NCBI RefSeq assembly: GCF_008642235.1
Contig: NZ_SJEV01000001.1
Location: forward strand, 434,001 to 498,000
Direction: 5' to 3'
From: Planctomonas psychrotolerans
GTDB taxonomy: Bacteria; Actinomycetota; Actinomycetes; Actinomycetales; Microbacteriaceae
Length of the DNA: 64,000 nucleotides
In this document: positions 21,197 to 30,092 of the stretch, one piece after another
How positions within the stretch are numbered: position 1 is the stretch's first letter
How the letters are laid out: each line of letters starts with the position of its first letter
Position numbers and translations under genes: made by a program
The notes under the pieces: model-generated
Told to the model about the DNA's origin: nothing
The model's database searches: none
What the model saw: only the letters and a program-made list of their open reading frames with translations

Positions 21197-21748
21197 TCAG
21201 GCATCGAGGCGGGCGAGCAGTTTCGTGACGGTGCGCCAGTTGCGCGCGGTGGCGTTGTGCGGGAACTGCTTCCAGAACCGGCGGGGGACCTTCGAGTGCA
21301 GCACCCCGTCGGGGCACCACTGGTACACCGCTCGACTGCCGATGGCGAGCTCCTCCGGTGCGAGCACCGATTCCCCCGGGCGTGACACACCCGCCGCGTC
21401 GACCTGGTCGTCGTCGAGGTCGCGGTCGAGGAACGTGACGAGCAGACGCGAGTCGTCATCGCTCGACTCGGTGAGGGGATTTTCCGCGACGACGCGACGA
21501 AAGGTGTCGGCGTCGAAGATCAGCACCGACGACTGCACTCCCGTTCTCATCAGCACGGCGTCCTCGATGAGTGTTCCGGCACTGGCCTTGAGGGTGCCCG
21601 CACTCTCGAACACCACATTGCCGCTGCGCAGCACCGTCTCGACGTTCGTGTAGCCCAGTTCCTCGAAGGCGCTGCGGAGATCGGCCATGGCGATGCCTTT
21701 CGCGCTTCCGACGTTGATGCCGCGGAGCAGGGCTATGTACTTCGCCAT
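21197..21748 (-). CDS. DUF1697 protein
   Basis: This 183-aa protein begins MAKYIALLRGINVGSAKGI, the unmistakable DUF1697 signature, and continues with the family's LGYTNVETVLRSGNVVFES and the C-terminal FPHNATARNWRTVTKL. The family is widespread, has an alpha/beta ferredoxin-like core and no established function. The start ATG is preceded by GGGAGGCC. Length is typical. The downstream 200-aa hypothetical gene follows after 23 bp on the same strand. Confidence 0.9.
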   Translation of the reverse strand: MAKYIALLRGINVGSAKGIAMADLRSAFEELGYTNVETVLRSGNVVFESAGTLKASAGTLIEDAVLMRTGVQSSVLIFDADTFRRVVAENPLTESSDDDSRLLVTFLDRDLDDDQVDAAGVSRPGESVLAPEELAIGSRAVYQWCPDGVLHSKVPRRFWKQFPHNATARNWRTVTKLLARLDA

Positions 21749-21918
21749 CGGTGGCCTCCCATGGTGCATCCTCGCCCGCGTCGAGCAGGCGGAATTCGAT
21801 TGTGCCGCAACGCTCGGGGCGCGGCTAGAGCGAAAGCACGTCGGAACGCGTCGGGTGCCGGGAGCCGCCGGGCAGGTGGACCCGAGCCGGAGCGGGCGCG
21901 CGACCGTAGGGTAGGACC

Positions 21919-22122
21919 ATGACCCAGAACGAAGACCCGTCGCTCGGCGACGTGATCCGGTCGGTGCACGCGACCGGTGAGGACCGCTTCGGCGTCGAGC
22001 ATGAGCGCAACACCCGTGACCATCCCCGACCCGAGACCTCCCCGGTCGGCGGCGAGGAATCCCCCGACGCGAATCCCGCCGACGCGACGTCGTCCGACGA
22101 GGCGCCCGACTCCGGCTCCTGA
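21919..22122 (+). CDS. Small acidic, probably disordered protein, 67 aa
   Basis: This short frame starts at ATG 21919 with a weak GTAGG upstream. The protein begins MTQNEDPSLGDVIRSVHATG and ends in a Ser/Asp/Ala/Pro-rich acidic tail, so it is probably unstructured. Reasons to keep it are the head-to-tail position 24 bp before the metallophosphoesterase and the absence of a competing gene. I do not recognise a family; a spurious call is possible. Confidence 0.5.
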   Translation: MTQNEDPSLGDVIRSVHATGEDRFGVEHERNTRDHPRPETSPVGGEESPDANPADATSSDEAPDSGS

Positions 22123-22146
22123 GAAGCCGCGGAGTACGGTGCGCCT

Positions 22147-22662
22147 GTGACCTCCCTGCTGATGCTCGCCGACACCCACCTTCCGCGGCGGGCGAAGCGC
22201 CTCCCCGACGAGGTGCTGGCGGCGCTGGACACCGCCGACGTCGTGCTGCATGCCGGTGACTGGGTGGACGTCGCCACGCTGGACCTCCTCGAGCAGCGAT
22301 CAGCGCGTCTGATCGCTTGTTACGGCAACAACGACGGACCGGACCTTCGCGGGCGCCTGCCCGAGGTGGCGAGAGCCGACATCGATGGGATCCGGTTCGC
22401 GGTGGTGCACGAGACGGGAGCGGCGACGGGCCGGGAGCGCCGGATGGATGACGCCTTCGACGATGTGGACGTGCTGGTCTTCGGACACAGCCATATCCCG
22501 TGGGACACCCGCACACCGCGCGGCATGCGGCTGCTCAATCCCGGGTCCCCCACCGACCGTCGCCGCCAGCCGCACTGCACCTACCTCACCGCCGACGCGC
22601 GGGACGGCGAGCTGACCGACGTCACGCTGCACCGGCTTCCGCCTCCCGTCCGAGCACGCTGA
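22147..22662 (+). CDS. YfcE/MJ0936-type metallophosphoesterase
   Basis: This 171-aa single-domain phosphoesterase has the compact motif set of the YfcE-like family. The motifs are ADTHLP near residue 9, HAGDWVD, CYGNNDG, VVHETG in place of the usual GH pair, and FGHSHIPW with NPGSPTDRR following. It should bind two divalent metals and hydrolyse phosphodiesters; the physiological substrate is unknown. It starts at GTG, 24 bp after the small acidic protein. Length is normal. It is unrelated in detail to the larger CpdA-like protein at 1043. Confidence 0.87.
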   Translation: MTSLLMLADTHLPRRAKRLPDEVLAALDTADVVLHAGDWVDVATLDLLEQRSARLIACYGNNDGPDLRGRLPEVARADIDGIRFAVVHETGAATGRERRMDDAFDDVDVLVFGHSHIPWDTRTPRGMRLLNPGSPTDRRRQPHCTYLTADARDGELTDVTLHRLPPPVRAR

Positions 22663-22725
22663 CTCCGACGGTGCTTTCGGTGGGTGCCGTCCGCATGCCC
22701 CGTCAGCGAATTCCGTTCCCGGCGG

Positions 22726-23916
22726 TCAGGCGCACCACTCCCCCAGGGTCGCCTCGAGGATGTCCGCGAGCGATCGGATCGACGCCACGGTGGCCCATTC
22801 CGTCGCGGCGTGCGCACCGCCGCCGTCGACACCGAGAAGCAGGCAGGGTATGCCCGCGTCGGCGAAGAGCCCGGCGTCGGTCCAGAACGGCTCGCCCCGC
22901 GTCGTCGCCGGTTGACCGAGCACGCTCTCCGTCGCCGCGAGTATTGTCCGCACCAGTGGCGCATCGGGCGGAGTCTCGAACGCTCCGCGCGCGACCATGC
23001 GGGACAGTCGTACGTCGACCTGAGGGTCCTCCTCGGTGAGCGTGGTCAGCATTCCCCGGAGTTCGGCCTCGACGTCGTCCGGCGTCTCGCCCGGGAGCAT
23101 GCGCCGCTCGATGGTGAGGCGGCAGGACGCCGCGACGGTCGCAGCATCCGCTCCACCGTGGATGCTCGACACCCGCACGCTGCCGTGGCCGAGGATCGGG
23201 TGCGGCTCGGCGCTCTCGAGTCGCCCCGCCAGTTCGCGGAGCGCGACGAGGAGACGACCGGCGTGCTCGATGGCATCCACTCCGTCGGCCGGCATCGACC
23301 CGTGCGCGGCACGACCGATGAATGCCACGTCGAACCAGGCGAATCCCCGGTGGGCGAGCGTGAGCTCCAGCCCGCTGGGCTCGCACACCACCGCCGCATC
23401 CGGCGTCACCCGCTCGAGCACCTCCACCGTGCCGGCGCTGCCGAACTCCTCGTCGGCCACCAGCGCGAGGTGCACGTCCCCTCGCAACGCCGTGCCCGCC
23501 GTCGCCCGTGCGGCCGCCACGAGCATCGCCGCGAGGCCGCCCTTCATATCGAAGGCGCCCCGACCCTGCAACTCGTCGTCCACGACGGAGCCGCCGAACG
23601 GGTCCCCCGCGTAGCCCTCCACCCCCACCGTGTCGAGATGACCGTTGAGCATCAACGACGACCCGCCACCCGTGCCGCGGACCGTGGCGAGGATCGACGG
23701 TCGGCCGGGCTGGCGCTCCAGCCGGGTCACCTCGAACCCGCGTGCGCTCAGCCAGTCGGCGCAGAAATCGGCGATCGCCGCCTCGCCCGCGCCGCCCGGC
23801 ACCAGGTCGGGATTGACCGAATCGATTCCGATGAGGCGGGACGCGAGCGCGACGACGTCGAGCGGATCGGTGGCCGGGGCGACCGGGCGAGGGGGTGCGT
23901 CGGGGTCGAGAGTCAT
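22726..23916 (-). CDS. M20-family metallopeptidase (ArgE/DapE/CPG2-like)
   Basis: This 396-aa zinc amidohydrolase shows LNGHLDTVGVEGY, with the metal His and the adjacent catalytic Asp, then GRGAFDMKGGLAAML with the bridging Asp. VADEEFGSAG carries the general-base Glu and a metal Glu. A lid/dimerisation domain sits in the middle (about residues 185-290). The family includes acetylornithine deacetylase, succinyl-diaminopimelate desuccinylase and carboxypeptidase G2. The window offers no arginine or lysine pathway genes to choose between them. The gene is divergent from the SDR gene at 23998. Confidence 0.87.
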   Translation of the reverse strand: MTLDPDAPPRPVAPATDPLDVVALASRLIGIDSVNPDLVPGGAGEAAIADFCADWLSARGFEVTRLERQPGRPSILATVRGTGGGSSLMLNGHLDTVGVEGYAGDPFGGSVVDDELQGRGAFDMKGGLAAMLVAAARATAGTALRGDVHLALVADEEFGSAGTVEVLERVTPDAAVVCEPSGLELTLAHRGFAWFDVAFIGRAAHGSMPADGVDAIEHAGRLLVALRELAGRLESAEPHPILGHGSVRVSSIHGGADAATVAASCRLTIERRMLPGETPDDVEAELRGMLTTLTEEDPQVDVRLSRMVARGAFETPPDAPLVRTILAATESVLGQPATTRGEPFWTDAGLFADAGIPCLLLGVDGGGAHAATEWATVASIRSLADILEATLGEWCA

Positions 23917-23997
23917 CCCCCGATCCTGCCACCGGAGCCCGCCGCACCTCGCAGGCGGGACGGCTAGCGTGGCGGGTGACCCCCAAGGAGTGTGCCC

Positions 23998-24960
23998 ATG
24001 TCACCGCGTTCGACAACCCCCCTGCCCGACCTCACCGGACGGCGCGCCGTGGTCACCGGAGGCACGAGCGGGCTGGGACTCGAAACCGCGCGCCGTCTCG
24101 CCGCCGCCGGTGCTGAGGTGGTCCTCACCGCACGCACGGACGAGAAGGGGCGGACGGCGGTGGACGACATCCGCTCCACCACGCCGGGAGCCCGCGTCGA
24201 GCACTCCATCCTGGAGCTCGCCGACCTTGAGTCGGTGGCCGAGTTCTCCGCGCGGACGTCGGCCGACAACGCCCCCCTCGACCTGCTCATCAACAACGCC
24301 GGCGTCATGGCGGTTCCGCACCGGCACACCACGGTCGACGGCTTCGAGGTGCAGTTCGGCACCAATCACCTCGGCCACTTCGCTCTCACGGCGCGACTGC
24401 TGCCCGCCCTGCTCATCGCGCGTGCGCCCCGGGTGATCACGCTGTCGAGCCTTGCGCATCGCGGTGGCCGGTTCGACTTCGACGACCTGCACTCGGAACG
24501 GACGTACAGCCCCTGGGGGGCGTACGCCACCTCGAAACTCGCCAACCTCGTCTTCGCGCGCGAGCTGGCGCGTCGCAGCCGGTGCGCGGGCTGGGGCATC
24601 CTCAGCACGGCGGCCCATCCCGGACTGAGCTCCACCAACCTGCAACGCGCGGGCAAGGAGTACGGTCAGGCGCCATCCGGCGGGCACGCTCCGAAGTCCG
24701 GATCGACGAGCCCGAGCGTTCGCAACCGCATCCTGATGACTGCGCGGGTGCTGCAGGACGCCGCAGCGGGTGCACGGCCCACGCTGCGCGCCGCCACCGG
24801 CTCCGACGTGAAGCCGGGCGACTACTTCGGCCCCGGCAACGCCTTCGAGCTGACCGGGGCGCCGCGACGGGCCAGGTCGAGCCGCCTCTCCCGGAACGAG
24901 GATGTGGCCAAGCGGCTCTGGTCGGAGTCGGAGCGACTCGTCGGCCTGCAATTCAGCTAG
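23998..24960 (+). CDS. Short-chain dehydrogenase/reductase
   Basis: This 320-aa protein has the classical SDR layout. The cofactor motif TGGTSGLGLETARRL begins near residue 19, and LINNAGVMAVPH is the conserved NNAG element. The catalytic Tyr and Lys are in WGAYATSKLAN. It resembles the retinol-dehydrogenase-like (WWOX/RDH) subgroup, with a long C-terminal segment ending KPGDYFGPGNAFELTG. ATG 23998 has AAGGAG seven bases upstream, which fixes the start. It lies 35 bp before an acyl-CoA ligase on the same strand, so the two may act in one lipid-modifying pathway. The substrate is not deducible. Confidence 0.88.
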   Translation: MSPRSTTPLPDLTGRRAVVTGGTSGLGLETARRLAAAGAEVVLTARTDEKGRTAVDDIRSTTPGARVEHSILELADLESVAEFSARTSADNAPLDLLINNAGVMAVPHRHTTVDGFEVQFGTNHLGHFALTARLLPALLIARAPRVITLSSLAHRGGRFDFDDLHSERTYSPWGAYATSKLANLVFARELARRSRCAGWGILSTAAHPGLSSTNLQRAGKEYGQAPSGGHAPKSGSTSPSVRNRILMTARVLQDAAAGARPTLRAATGSDVKPGDYFGPGNAFELTGAPRRARSSRLSRNEDVAKRLWSESERLVGLQFS

Positions 24961-24995
24961 CCGCTCGTCCCGCCACTTCGATCTAGGCTTGCGGC

Positions 24996-26702
24996 ATGAC
25001 GACTGAGGGCACACGGCCATGGCGCACGAGCTACGCGGCCGGAGTGCCCGAGAACATCGACCTGCCGACCGGTTCGCTCGTCGACATGATCGAGGACTCC
25101 GTCTCCCGGTTCGGTTCGCACGTGGCGCTCGAGTTCTTCGGTGCCGAGACGACCTACGCGCAGCTCGGTGACGCGATCGATCGGGTGGCCGAGGGACTTC
25201 GCCGCGCCGGTGTCGGGGAAGGCGACCGGGTGGCGCTCGTGCTGCCCAACTGCCCCCAGCACGTCATCGCGTTCTACGCGGTGCTGCGCCTCGGAGCGAT
25301 CGTCATCGAGCACAACCCGCTGTACACGCCGCGGGAGATGCGGCACCAGTTCGAGGATCACGGTGCCCGGGTGGTGATCGCGTGGGACAAGGTGGTGGAC
25401 TCGCTGCAGAAGCTGCCCGAGGACATCGCTTTCGACACCATCGTGTCGGTGAACCTCGTCGCCGCGATGCCTCTCGGCAAACGCCTCGCGTTGCGGTTGC
25501 CGATCCCGAAGGCCCGTGCCGCCCGGAAGGCCGTCACCGCGAAGGTGAGCGGCGCCACGAGCTGGGCCTCCCTCGTGGGCAACCGCAGGCTGCGGGCATC
25601 CTGGCCGCGCCCCGGGGTGAACGACATCGCGCTGCTGCAGTACACGAGTGGCACCACGGGGCTCGCCAAGGGCGCCATGCTCACTCACCTGAACCTGCAC
25701 GCCAACGCGCTGCAGGGACGGGCTTGGGTGCAGGGCCTCCGGGAGGGGTCCGAGGTGGTCTACGGCGTCCTGCCGATGTTTCACGCCTACGGGCTCACCC
25801 TCTGCCTCACGTTCGCCATGAGCATCGGTGCACGGCTCGTGCTCTTCCCCCGCTTCGACGTCGACCTCGTCCTCACCGCCGCGCGCCGCCACCCGCCGAC
25901 CTTCCTCCCCGCCGTACCGCCGATCTACGAGCGCCTCGCTTCCGCCGCAGCGGAACGCGGCGTCGACCTGTCGAGCGTGCGCTTCGCCATCTCCGGAGCG
26001 ATGAACCTCCCCGTCGCCACCGTCGAACTGTGGGAGAAGGCCACCGGGGGCTATCTGGTGGAGGGCTACGGACTCACGGAGACATCGCCGGTCGCGCTGG
26101 GGAACCCGATCGGACCGAGCCGCAAGCCCGGCACGGTGGGCGTTCCGTTCCCGAGCACCGACGTGCGGGTCGTCGATCCCGAGGACCCGTCGACGGAACG
26201 TGCCGTCGGCGAGGAGGGCGAACTGCTCATCCGCGGTCCGCAGGTGTTCTCCGGGTACTGGCGCAAGCCGGACGAGACCGCCGCCGTGCTGCTCCCGGGC
26301 GGCTGGTTCCGCACGGGCGACATCGTGCGCATGGATGCGGGCGGCTTCGTCACCATCGTGGACCGCATCAAGGAACTGATCATCACGGGTGGCTTCAACG
26401 TCGCCCCCTCGGAGGTGGAGGACGCGCTGCGCCAGTTCCCCGGCATCCGCGACGCCGCGGTGGTGGGCATCGCCCGCACCGGCGGCGGTGAGGACGTCGT
26501 GGCCGCTGTGGTGCTGGAGCCCGGCACGACCCTCGATGAGGCCGCCGTGCGCGCGCACTGCCGCGGCATCCTTGCCGCATACAAGGTGCCGCGCCGCATC
26601 ACGACGCTGGATGCCCTGCCCACGTCGCTCATCGGCAAGGTGCTGCGCCGCGAGGTGCGCGATCAGCTCCTCGCCGAGTCCGCCGAGTCCGCCGGGGCCT
26701 GA
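24996..26702 (+). CDS. Long-chain fatty acid-CoA ligase (paralogue 1)
   Basis: This 568-aa adenylate-forming enzyme activates a fatty acid with ATP and CoA. Its motifs are YTSGTTGLAKGAML (phosphate loop, about residues 215-228), GYGLTETSP, GWFRTGDI, ITGGFNVAPSEVED and the C-terminal catalytic lysine in SLIGKVLRRE. It is strikingly similar along its length to the 566-aa protein at 27997, sharing nearly identical blocks such as NCPQHVIAFYAVLRLGA and LTLCLTFAMS. The pair therefore looks like a local duplication. It follows the SDR gene after 35 bp. Substrate chain length cannot be told. Confidence 0.9.
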   Translation: MTTEGTRPWRTSYAAGVPENIDLPTGSLVDMIEDSVSRFGSHVALEFFGAETTYAQLGDAIDRVAEGLRRAGVGEGDRVALVLPNCPQHVIAFYAVLRLGAIVIEHNPLYTPREMRHQFEDHGARVVIAWDKVVDSLQKLPEDIAFDTIVSVNLVAAMPLGKRLALRLPIPKARAARKAVTAKVSGATSWASLVGNRRLRASWPRPGVNDIALLQYTSGTTGLAKGAMLTHLNLHANALQGRAWVQGLREGSEVVYGVLPMFHAYGLTLCLTFAMSIGARLVLFPRFDVDLVLTAARRHPPTFLPAVPPIYERLASAAAERGVDLSSVRFAISGAMNLPVATVELWEKATGGYLVEGYGLTETSPVALGNPIGPSRKPGTVGVPFPSTDVRVVDPEDPSTERAVGEEGELLIRGPQVFSGYWRKPDETAAVLLPGGWFRTGDIVRMDAGGFVTIVDRIKELIITGGFNVAPSEVEDALRQFPGIRDAAVVGIARTGGGEDVVAAVVLEPGTTLDEAAVRAHCRGILAAYKVPRRITTLDALPTSLIGKVLRREVRDQLLAESAESAGA

Positions 26703-26754
26703 CCGACGGACGGCGTCGCCGGGTTCCGGGGCGCCGGTCTCGGCGTCGAGCGGG

Positions 26755-26949
26755 CTAGTAGCGCGGCCGCTCGTCGGCCGGCACGAAGATCCACAGCGCG
26801 ATGTAGAGCAGCACCTGCGGTCCGGGCAGGATGCAGCTGAGCACGAACAATAGGCGCACGACGAACGGGCTCCAGCCGACGCGTCGGGCGATGCCCGCGC
26901 ACACCCCCGCGATGATGCGACCGGAACGGGGCCTGCTGAGAACTGCCAT
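26755..26949 (-). CDS. PspC-domain protein, 64 aa
   Basis: This is a minimal PspC protein: a basic N-terminus with GRIIAGVCAGIARRVGW, then one or two hydrophobic segments (VVRLLFVLSCILPGPQVLLYIALWIFV) and a short charged tail. The PspC domain is a membrane-stress component in phage-shock systems. In Actinobacteria these stand-alone small members are common and of unknown role. No pspA is nearby. The gene is convergent with the acyl-CoA ligase (tail to tail, 52 bp). Its upstream side is repeat cluster A. Confidence 0.85.
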   Translation of the reverse strand: MAVLSRPRSGRIIAGVCAGIARRVGWSPFVVRLLFVLSCILPGPQVLLYIALWIFVPADERPRY

Positions 26950-27062
26950 GGGTCTGCCTTTCGTCGGGTGATCTCAGGCTAGACGATGGGGTCATCCGCG
27001 TGGGGTGGTTCCCGTACGGTCCGTGGCCCGTCGGAGGGGTGCGTTTTCGGACGCGCGCCCGC

Positions 27063-27104
27063 TTCCGTCAATGGCCGCCGTATCTACTACGGCGATCGAC
27101 GGAA
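27063..27104. repeat. Long imperfect hairpin, second repeat family, copy 1
   Basis: The arms are TTCCGTCAAT plus CGCCGTA on the left, with a three-base GGC bulge between them, and TACGGCGATCGACGGAA on the right. They leave a loop of about five bases and 17 pairs with one mismatch. Two more copies with related arms occur at 54106 and 54476. No coding potential is seen. Confidence 0.75.
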
Positions 27105-27187
27105 ACGGTGGCGTCATCCACCGAATCGGCCGCGGGTGATCGAAATCGCGGCGTCGATCAGGATGCCCGCGCGCTCGCGCACGGTGC

Positions 27188-27366
27188 GCCCCTTCGACAG
27201 GCTCAGGGACCGTGGGGTGGCGTCGGTCGGTGCCATACGCTCCCTAAGCCCGTCGAAGGGACACCAGACCGGGACCCAGGGGCGCGTCGGTCGGTGCCAT
27301 ACGGTCCCTGAGCCTGTCGAAGGGACACCAGACCGGACCGTGGCGGGTCCCTTCGGGCTTGGGGAC
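27188..27366. repeat. Repeat cluster A (hairpin family 1), co-directional junction
   Basis: Four copies of the 23-bp hairpin lie at 27188, 27240, 27304 and 27347; the last is a shortened, degenerate copy. The outer two read in one orientation (TTCGAC..GGCTC) and the inner two in the other. The inner copies sit inside a roughly 54-bp direct repeat of period 64 (27221 and 27285), beginning CGTCGGTCGGTGCCATACG. The whole gap 26950-27372, between the pspC-like gene start and the MOSC gene end, holds these repeats, the long hairpin at 27063, and no gene. Confidence 0.85.
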
Positions 27367-27372
27367 CGTGGA

Positions 27373-27930
27373 TCAGACCGGCTGGAGGGCGACCGGCGGA
27401 CCCGCCGGGAGGACGACGTCGATGGAGTCTCCGGCGCGCACCGTGCCGCCCTCGAGCACGACGGCCATCACTCCGGACTTCCGCACCAGTGCGCCATCCG
27501 CGTCGCGGTCCAGCACCGCCTTCATGAGTCCGGGCTGGAGGCCGTTCAGTTGCACGCACGGATTCCGCAGTCCGGTGACGCGCAGCCGGGCGCCGTCGGG
27601 AAAGACGAGCTCCGTGTCCCGCGGCAGGGCCAACAGGTCGATGCCGCCGGTCACCACGTTCTCACCGAGCGCACCGGGCACCACATCGAAGCCGCCCGTC
27701 CGCAGTTCCTGCAGCAGTTCGGTATGGATGAGGTGGACCTGGCGGAGGTTCGGCGCATCCGGCGTACGAGACTTATGGGACCGGTGCTGCACCGTCGCAC
27801 CGAAGTGCGCGTCGCCCTCGATACCGCGACCCTCGACGAGAACGATGCTCGCCACCTCGGGCTTGCTGAAGGAGTGCTCGGAGTCGCGGGCAACCGCGAT
27901 CACATGACCGGATGGCGACGCTGGCTGCAT
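27373..27930 (-). CDS. MOSC-domain protein
   Basis: This 185-aa protein is a stand-alone MOSC domain, as in YiiM and the C-terminus of molybdenum-cofactor sulfurases. Landmarks are VEGRGIEGDAHFG, RQVHLIHTELLQEL, PGALGENVVTGGIDLLAL and the family cysteine in VTGLRNPCVQLNGLQPGL. These domains carry sulfur or bind molybdenum cofactor and reduce N-hydroxylated compounds. The partner protein here is unknown. ATG 27930 has GGATGGGG upstream. Longer upstream reading in this frame lies antisense to the acyl-CoA ligase and is rejected. The gene diverges from the second ligase. Confidence 0.87.
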   Translation of the reverse strand: MQPASPSGHVIAVARDSEHSFSKPEVASIVLVEGRGIEGDAHFGATVQHRSHKSRTPDAPNLRQVHLIHTELLQELRTGGFDVVPGALGENVVTGGIDLLALPRDTELVFPDGARLRVTGLRNPCVQLNGLQPGLMKAVLDRDADGALVRKSGVMAVVLEGGTVRAGDSIDVVLPAGPPVALQPV

Positions 27931-27996
27931 GACCCCATCCTGCCACCCGCCAGCGGATCGACCACGAAGGGCGAGGCGCAACCATAGAGTGATCGG

Positions 27997-29697
27997 GTGA
28001 ATCCTTCGACTTCGCGGCCCTGGCTGAACAGCTACGCGCCCAACGTCCCCACCCATATCGATCTCCCCGAGGGATCGCTCGTCGACATCGTCGATGAGTC
28101 GGCGGAGCGGTTTCCCTCCGACGTCGCGCTGGAGTTCTTCGGCTCGACCACGACGTACTCGTCGCTCCGCGACCAGATCGCGCGCGCCGCGGAGGGCCTG
28201 CGCGCCGCCGGAGTGCGGGCGGGAGACCCGGTCGCCATCGTGCTGCCGAACTGCCCGCAGCATGTGGTGGCGTTCTACGCGGTGCTGCGCCTCGGAGCAG
28301 TAGTCGTCGAGCACAACCCTCTGTACACCCCGCGCGAGCTGCGCCATCAGTTCGAGGATCACGGGGCCCGCGTGGTCATCGCCTGGGACCGGGTCTGCGA
28401 CACCATTCGCGACTTCCCGGACGACGTGCGCGTCGACACGATAATCTCCGTGAACATCACCCGCGCCATGCCATTGAGTACCCGCGTGGCCCTCCGCCTC
28501 CCGATCCGCAAGGCACGGGAATCGCGTGCCGCCCTCACGGGCCCGGCGAAAGGCACCGTCGACTGGCGGGGAATCGTCGGGAGCGGCCGGCTCGACCCGG
28601 AGCATCCTCGGCCCGGCGGCACCGATCTCGCGGTGATCCAGTACACCAGCGGCACGACCGGAAGCCCGAAGGGCGCCGAACTGAGTCACCTCAACCTGAG
28701 CGCCAACGCCGCGCAGGCGCGCGCCTGGGTGCCCACGATCGAGCGCGGAACGTCGGTGGTGTACGCGGTGCTGCCGATGTTCCACGCGTACGGCCTCACG
28801 CTCTGCCTCACCTTCGCCATGAGCATGGGGTCGCGGCTCGTGCTCTTCCCGAAGTTCGATGTCGACCTCGTGCTGAAGGTGATCCCCCAGCACCCGCCGA
28901 CCTTCCTCCCCGCTGTGCCGCCGATCTACGCGAAGCTGCAGGAGGCCGCGACGGCGCGGAACGTGTCGCTCGCCGGAATCGACATCGCGATCTCCGGGGC
29001 GATGACCCTGCCGGAGAGCGTGGTGATTCCGTGGGAGGAGAAGTCGGGCGGGTACCTGGTGGAGGGCTACGGCCTCTCCGAATGCTCCCCCGTGCTGATG
29101 GCGAACCCCGTGGGACCCACACGTCGGGCGGGCACGGTGGGACTACCGCTCCCGAGCACCGAGGTGCGCGTGGTCGACCCGGAGAATCCGACCGAGGACC
29201 GGGCCCCCGGGGAGGAGGGCGAGCTCATCGTGCGCGGCCCGCAGGTGTTCTCGCGCTACCACGGGAAGCCGGAAGAGACCGCTGCCGTCTTCGTGGACGG
29301 CGACTGGTTCCGCACGGGCGACATCGTCACGCTCGATGACGACGGCTTCGTGCGTGTGGTCGACCGCATCAAGGAGCTGATCATCACGGGCGGTTTCAAT
29401 GTGTCCCCCTCGGAGGTCGAGGAGGCGCTGCGGGGATACGACGGGGTCGAGGACGCCGCGGTGGTCGGCATCCCGCGAAACGGCGGCGACGAGGATGTCG
29501 TGGCGGCGGTCGTGCTGTCGCCCGGCGCAGAGGGGAACGCCGAGGCGCTCCGTGCTCACGTCCGCGCCCACCTGACGCCGTACAAGGTGCCGCGCCGCGT
29601 CGTTTTCGTGGACGAACTGCCCCGCTCACTCATCGGCAAGGTGCTCCGCCGCCAGGTGCGGGACGGCATCCTCGCCGACGACGCGACATCGACGTAA
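27997..29697 (+). CDS. Long-chain fatty acid-CoA ligase (paralogue 2)
   Basis: This 566-aa adenylate-forming enzyme is the second member of the pair with the protein at 24996. It carries YTSGTTGSPKGAEL, GYGLSECSP (where copy 1 has LTETSP), DWFRTGDI, ITGGFNVSPSEVEE and the catalytic lysine in SLIGKVLRRQ. It starts at GTG 27997. The A5-region change from TETSP to SECSP and the altered phosphate loop suggest the copies have diverged in substrate use. Unlike copy 1 it stands alone on its strand, starting 66 bp from the divergent MOSC gene. Confidence 0.9.
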   Translation: MNPSTSRPWLNSYAPNVPTHIDLPEGSLVDIVDESAERFPSDVALEFFGSTTTYSSLRDQIARAAEGLRAAGVRAGDPVAIVLPNCPQHVVAFYAVLRLGAVVVEHNPLYTPRELRHQFEDHGARVVIAWDRVCDTIRDFPDDVRVDTIISVNITRAMPLSTRVALRLPIRKARESRAALTGPAKGTVDWRGIVGSGRLDPEHPRPGGTDLAVIQYTSGTTGSPKGAELSHLNLSANAAQARAWVPTIERGTSVVYAVLPMFHAYGLTLCLTFAMSMGSRLVLFPKFDVDLVLKVIPQHPPTFLPAVPPIYAKLQEAATARNVSLAGIDIAISGAMTLPESVVIPWEEKSGGYLVEGYGLSECSPVLMANPVGPTRRAGTVGLPLPSTEVRVVDPENPTEDRAPGEEGELIVRGPQVFSRYHGKPEETAAVFVDGDWFRTGDIVTLDDDGFVRVVDRIKELIITGGFNVSPSEVEEALRGYDGVEDAAVVGIPRNGGDEDVVAAVVLSPGAEGNAEALRAHVRAHLTPYKVPRRVVFVDELPRSLIGKVLRRQVRDGILADDATST

Positions 29698-30092
29698 GCG
29701 CCGCAGCGACGACATGGACGCACGGTGCCGACGTGAGGCCAGCGGCACCATCCGGCGCCGTCGGAACGCCGTCCCGCCGACCCGTATTGCACGAAACGTG
29801 CTCACGCGCAAGCACTCGTTCACCCCTCGTTCAGATTCGTATGATGATCTAGTACTCAGCTCCCGTAGGGAAACCACCGCTCAGGTCGTCGTCTTTCCCT
29901 TCCGGTAGAGCTAGTAACACACACTCCGGGTCTGCACAAGCCCCTCGAATAATAATCACGATCGTTATGGCTGGCGCTAGGCTGCTGCTGTGCCCCTTGC
30001 GGGTGACTCCGGAATCTCCTCAGGGGATTTACGCACGTTCTCATTCGGGAGGGCGTGAACGGGTCACACTCGCATCACCCGGCGCGGGGAGT
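29698..30092 (+). promoter_or_regulatory. Leader and promoter region of the sigma factor gene
   Basis: This is a 395-bp stretch without a convincing gene. It holds a perfect 5-3-5 palindrome GCACGAAACGTGC at 29789-29801. A possible promoter follows, with GTTCAC near 29818 and TATGAT at 29840-29845, about 16 bases apart. An AT-rich patch (AATAATAATCACG) lies around 29948-29960, the least GC-rich bases nearby. The long untranslated leader this implies is an inference; the promoter call is weak. Confidence 0.4.
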
